NCBI RefSeq assembly: GCF_004770475.1
Contig: NZ_RQHK01000017.1
Span: 1,350,321 to 1,414,320 of the forward strand
Length of the DNA: 64,000 nucleotides
Origin: Leptospira mtsangambouensis
GTDB taxonomy: Bacteria > Spirochaetota > Leptospiria > Leptospirales > Leptospiraceae
Direction of reading: 5' to 3'
How positions within the stretch are numbered: the stretch's first letter is position 1; each line of letters begins with the position of its first letter. The notes under the pieces were generated by a model. It saw nothing but the letters and a program-made list of their open reading frames with translations, did no database searches and was not told the DNA's origin. A program made the translations under genes and the position numbers. Shown here one piece after another: positions 62,854-64,000 of the stretch.

Positions 62854-62931
62854 GTTTTAGTTTATATTCAATAAATTTTTCTTGAGTCAAAGCTTTTCCA
62901 GTCGTTATTGGATGTAGAGGTAATTCAAACA

Positions 62932-63879
62932 ATGAAACGTAGTCTCATTTTTTTTCTAATGATCATATCCGCATTTACTAGTTCTGTATTTGCGCAAGGA
63001 AAAGTAGATGGAAATACATTACGATTAAAAGGTGCTTTATTTCTGGGAAGTCTTCGTCCCGACTTTGAAAAAAGAAATTTTTATAGCGATATTGTTGGTT
63101 TGGAATACAACAGGGATTGGCAAAACAATCGTGGGATGACCCTCATCAATGATTTAGGTTTTGATTATTTTCATTCCTTAAATGCAGGAATCTTAAGTAA
63201 TGTATTTTTAGGTTTACACCTAAATAGATTTGGTCGTGGTTATGAATGGAATTCGTATTACGCAACCGGCTTGGGTATCAAAGATGCCGACTATCGTTTG
63301 CTCTATTCTGACATTAACATCGGGTTTACACTTTCTCCGGTTTCCAATTTTCGAATCCTTCCTAAATATGTATTACGTAGTGTTGGCCAATCATTGGAAG
63401 GAAATTACCTCGGTGTAGGAGCTCCCGTTTACTTTGGTCAAGATACAAAAACTGCAACGGGGACCTCTGGCCTTCTCGGAGTTGGTTTTGAATTCGATTT
63501 AAATGAACGTGCGACTCTCTTTGCTGATTTTCTAATTTATGGACCTTTCCTCTTAAACTCAACCGGTACTTATAATTCTGAACATTTCCGAATTTATAAT
63601 AATGGCATTGTATATAACTATGCTAGCGGTGGTTATACGTTCTATTCAGAAAAGATCAGTATCGGTGGAAGTATTGTTGTTGTGCCTAAACTTCGTTTGT
63701 TTGCAAGTTTTGAAAGTGAAAGGATGACCGCTAAGTCCCAAAGTCCTATTGCCTTCAGTGTCTCTGAAAATGGACTCAGTAGCCTAGGCACTTTAATGGA
63801 ATTTGTATCTGCAACGGCTGAACACAATATCCTCGTTTCCGGCTTAAAATTTGGTGTGACTTACGATTTAAATTTGTAA
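62932..63879 (+). CDS. Exported probable outer-membrane beta-barrel protein
   Basis: 315 residues from ATG 62932 (AGAGG upstream); a 5' extension to 62908 is open but precedes the signal. Signal peptide MKRSLIFFLMIISAFTSSVFAQ. The mature part has repeated stretches of alternating aromatic/polar residues (GKVDGNTLRLKGALFLGSL, YNYASGGYTFYSEKISIGGS) typical of a barrel, ending in KFGVTYDLNL. No function assigned. A 5S gene starts 55 bp after its stop. Confidence 0.72.
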   Translation: MKRSLIFFLMIISAFTSSVFAQGKVDGNTLRLKGALFLGSLRPDFEKRNFYSDIVGLEYNRDWQNNRGMTLINDLGFDYFHSLNAGILSNVFLGLHLNRFGRGYEWNSYYATGLGIKDADYRLLYSDINIGFTLSPVSNFRILPKYVLRSVGQSLEGNYLGVGAPVYFGQDTKTATGTSGLLGVGFEFDLNERATLFADFLIYGPFLLNSTGTYNSEHFRIYNNGIVYNYASGGYTFYSEKISIGGSIVVVPKLRLFASFESERMTAKSQSPIAFSVSENGLSSLGTLMEFVSATAEHNILVSGLKFGVTYDLNL

Positions 63880-63933
63880 ATTTTCTTCTAAATAGACTTG
63901 CAAATCCAGCACACTTAGAAGTAATGGTAATTA

Positions 63934-64000
63934 CTCCTGGTGATTATGGAGAGAAGGCCATACCCGTTCCCATTCCGAACACGGAAGTCAAGCTTCTCAT
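63934..64000 (+). rRNA. rrf: 5S ribosomal RNA, second copy, cut by window end
   Basis: Starting at TCCTGGTGATTATGGAG the sequence equals 52894-52960 of the first copy base for base over the visible 67 nt, and the identity extends about 10 nt upstream (ATGGTAATTA). The 3' part lies outside the window. Confidence 0.93.

Noticed and set aside
1..64000. CRISPR arrays, tRNA genes, transposases and prophage genes
   Set aside because: No regularly spaced direct repeats, no T-loop GTTCGAATC-like tRNA pattern and no transposase or phage structural proteins were found by eye.

Overview
The window looks like a chromosomal segment of a spirochaete of the genus Leptospira, most likely a saprophytic or low-virulence lineage. 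The basis is low GC, single 5S rRNA genes standing alone away from 16S/23S, many genus-type secreted proteins of unknown function, and Leptospira-like gene content (class A PBP, Lnt, FeoAB, lipase with foldase). No tRNA, 16S/23S, CRISPR array, prophage or intact insertion sequence was seen. The species assignment is inference from content, not from a search.

Layout. 1-8 kb: 3' part of lon, a class A penicillin-binding protein, a peptide-binding lipoprotein convergent with it, and an MsbA-type lipid flippase. 8-11.8 kb: CoA-transferase, FAD oxidoreductase, methyltransferase. 11.8-17 kb: a regulated operon of a CsoR/CstR-type repressor, a small DUF2892-like membrane protein, a TolC-like channel and an RND pump without an adaptor gene, with two palindromic operators. 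17-19.7 kb: three tandem paralogous secreted hydrolase-like genes. 19.8-29.4 kb: sensor kinase and lytic transglycosylase diverging from a pair of TTGTGC/GCACAA operators, then a penicillin-acylase-family protein, a TPR protein and a PilZ-like protein. 29.4-33.4 kb: enoyl-CoA hydratase, FNR-like regulator, a structured intergenic RNA candidate, rhomboid protease and small unknowns. 33.4-36.6 kb: hisB-hisH-hisA plus a VKOR-DsbA fusion. 36.6-41.3 kb: minus-strand run UbiB-like kinase, feoA, feoB, neuB-like. 41.4-52.8 kb: standalone helicase-associated-domain protein, lipase, foldase-like protein and lnt, GNAT, glyS, TonB-like membrane protein and PrsW protease.

From about 52.9 kb to the end the window is bracketed by two identical-looking 5S rRNA starts about 11 kb apart. 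Just after the first 5S lies an 820-bp non-coding stretch with repeats, hairpins and a 14-bp copy of the 5S 3' end. It is followed by an accessory two-gene unit (unknown protein plus XRE/ImmA-like metallopeptidase), a VOC protein, and a TetR-controlled redox module (CrtI-like flavoprotein plus flavin/2Fe-2S reductase). The remainder is a GT-C-like membrane protein and two exported proteins. Most other intergenic spaces are short and the genes form compact, often overlapping, operons.

The most interesting candidates are: the CstR-like repressor controlling an adaptor-less RND/TolC system; the repeat-flanked XRE/ImmA unit with a promoter that predicts a leaderless transcript; the hydrolase triplication; and the possible attenuator RNA upstream of the rhomboid gene.
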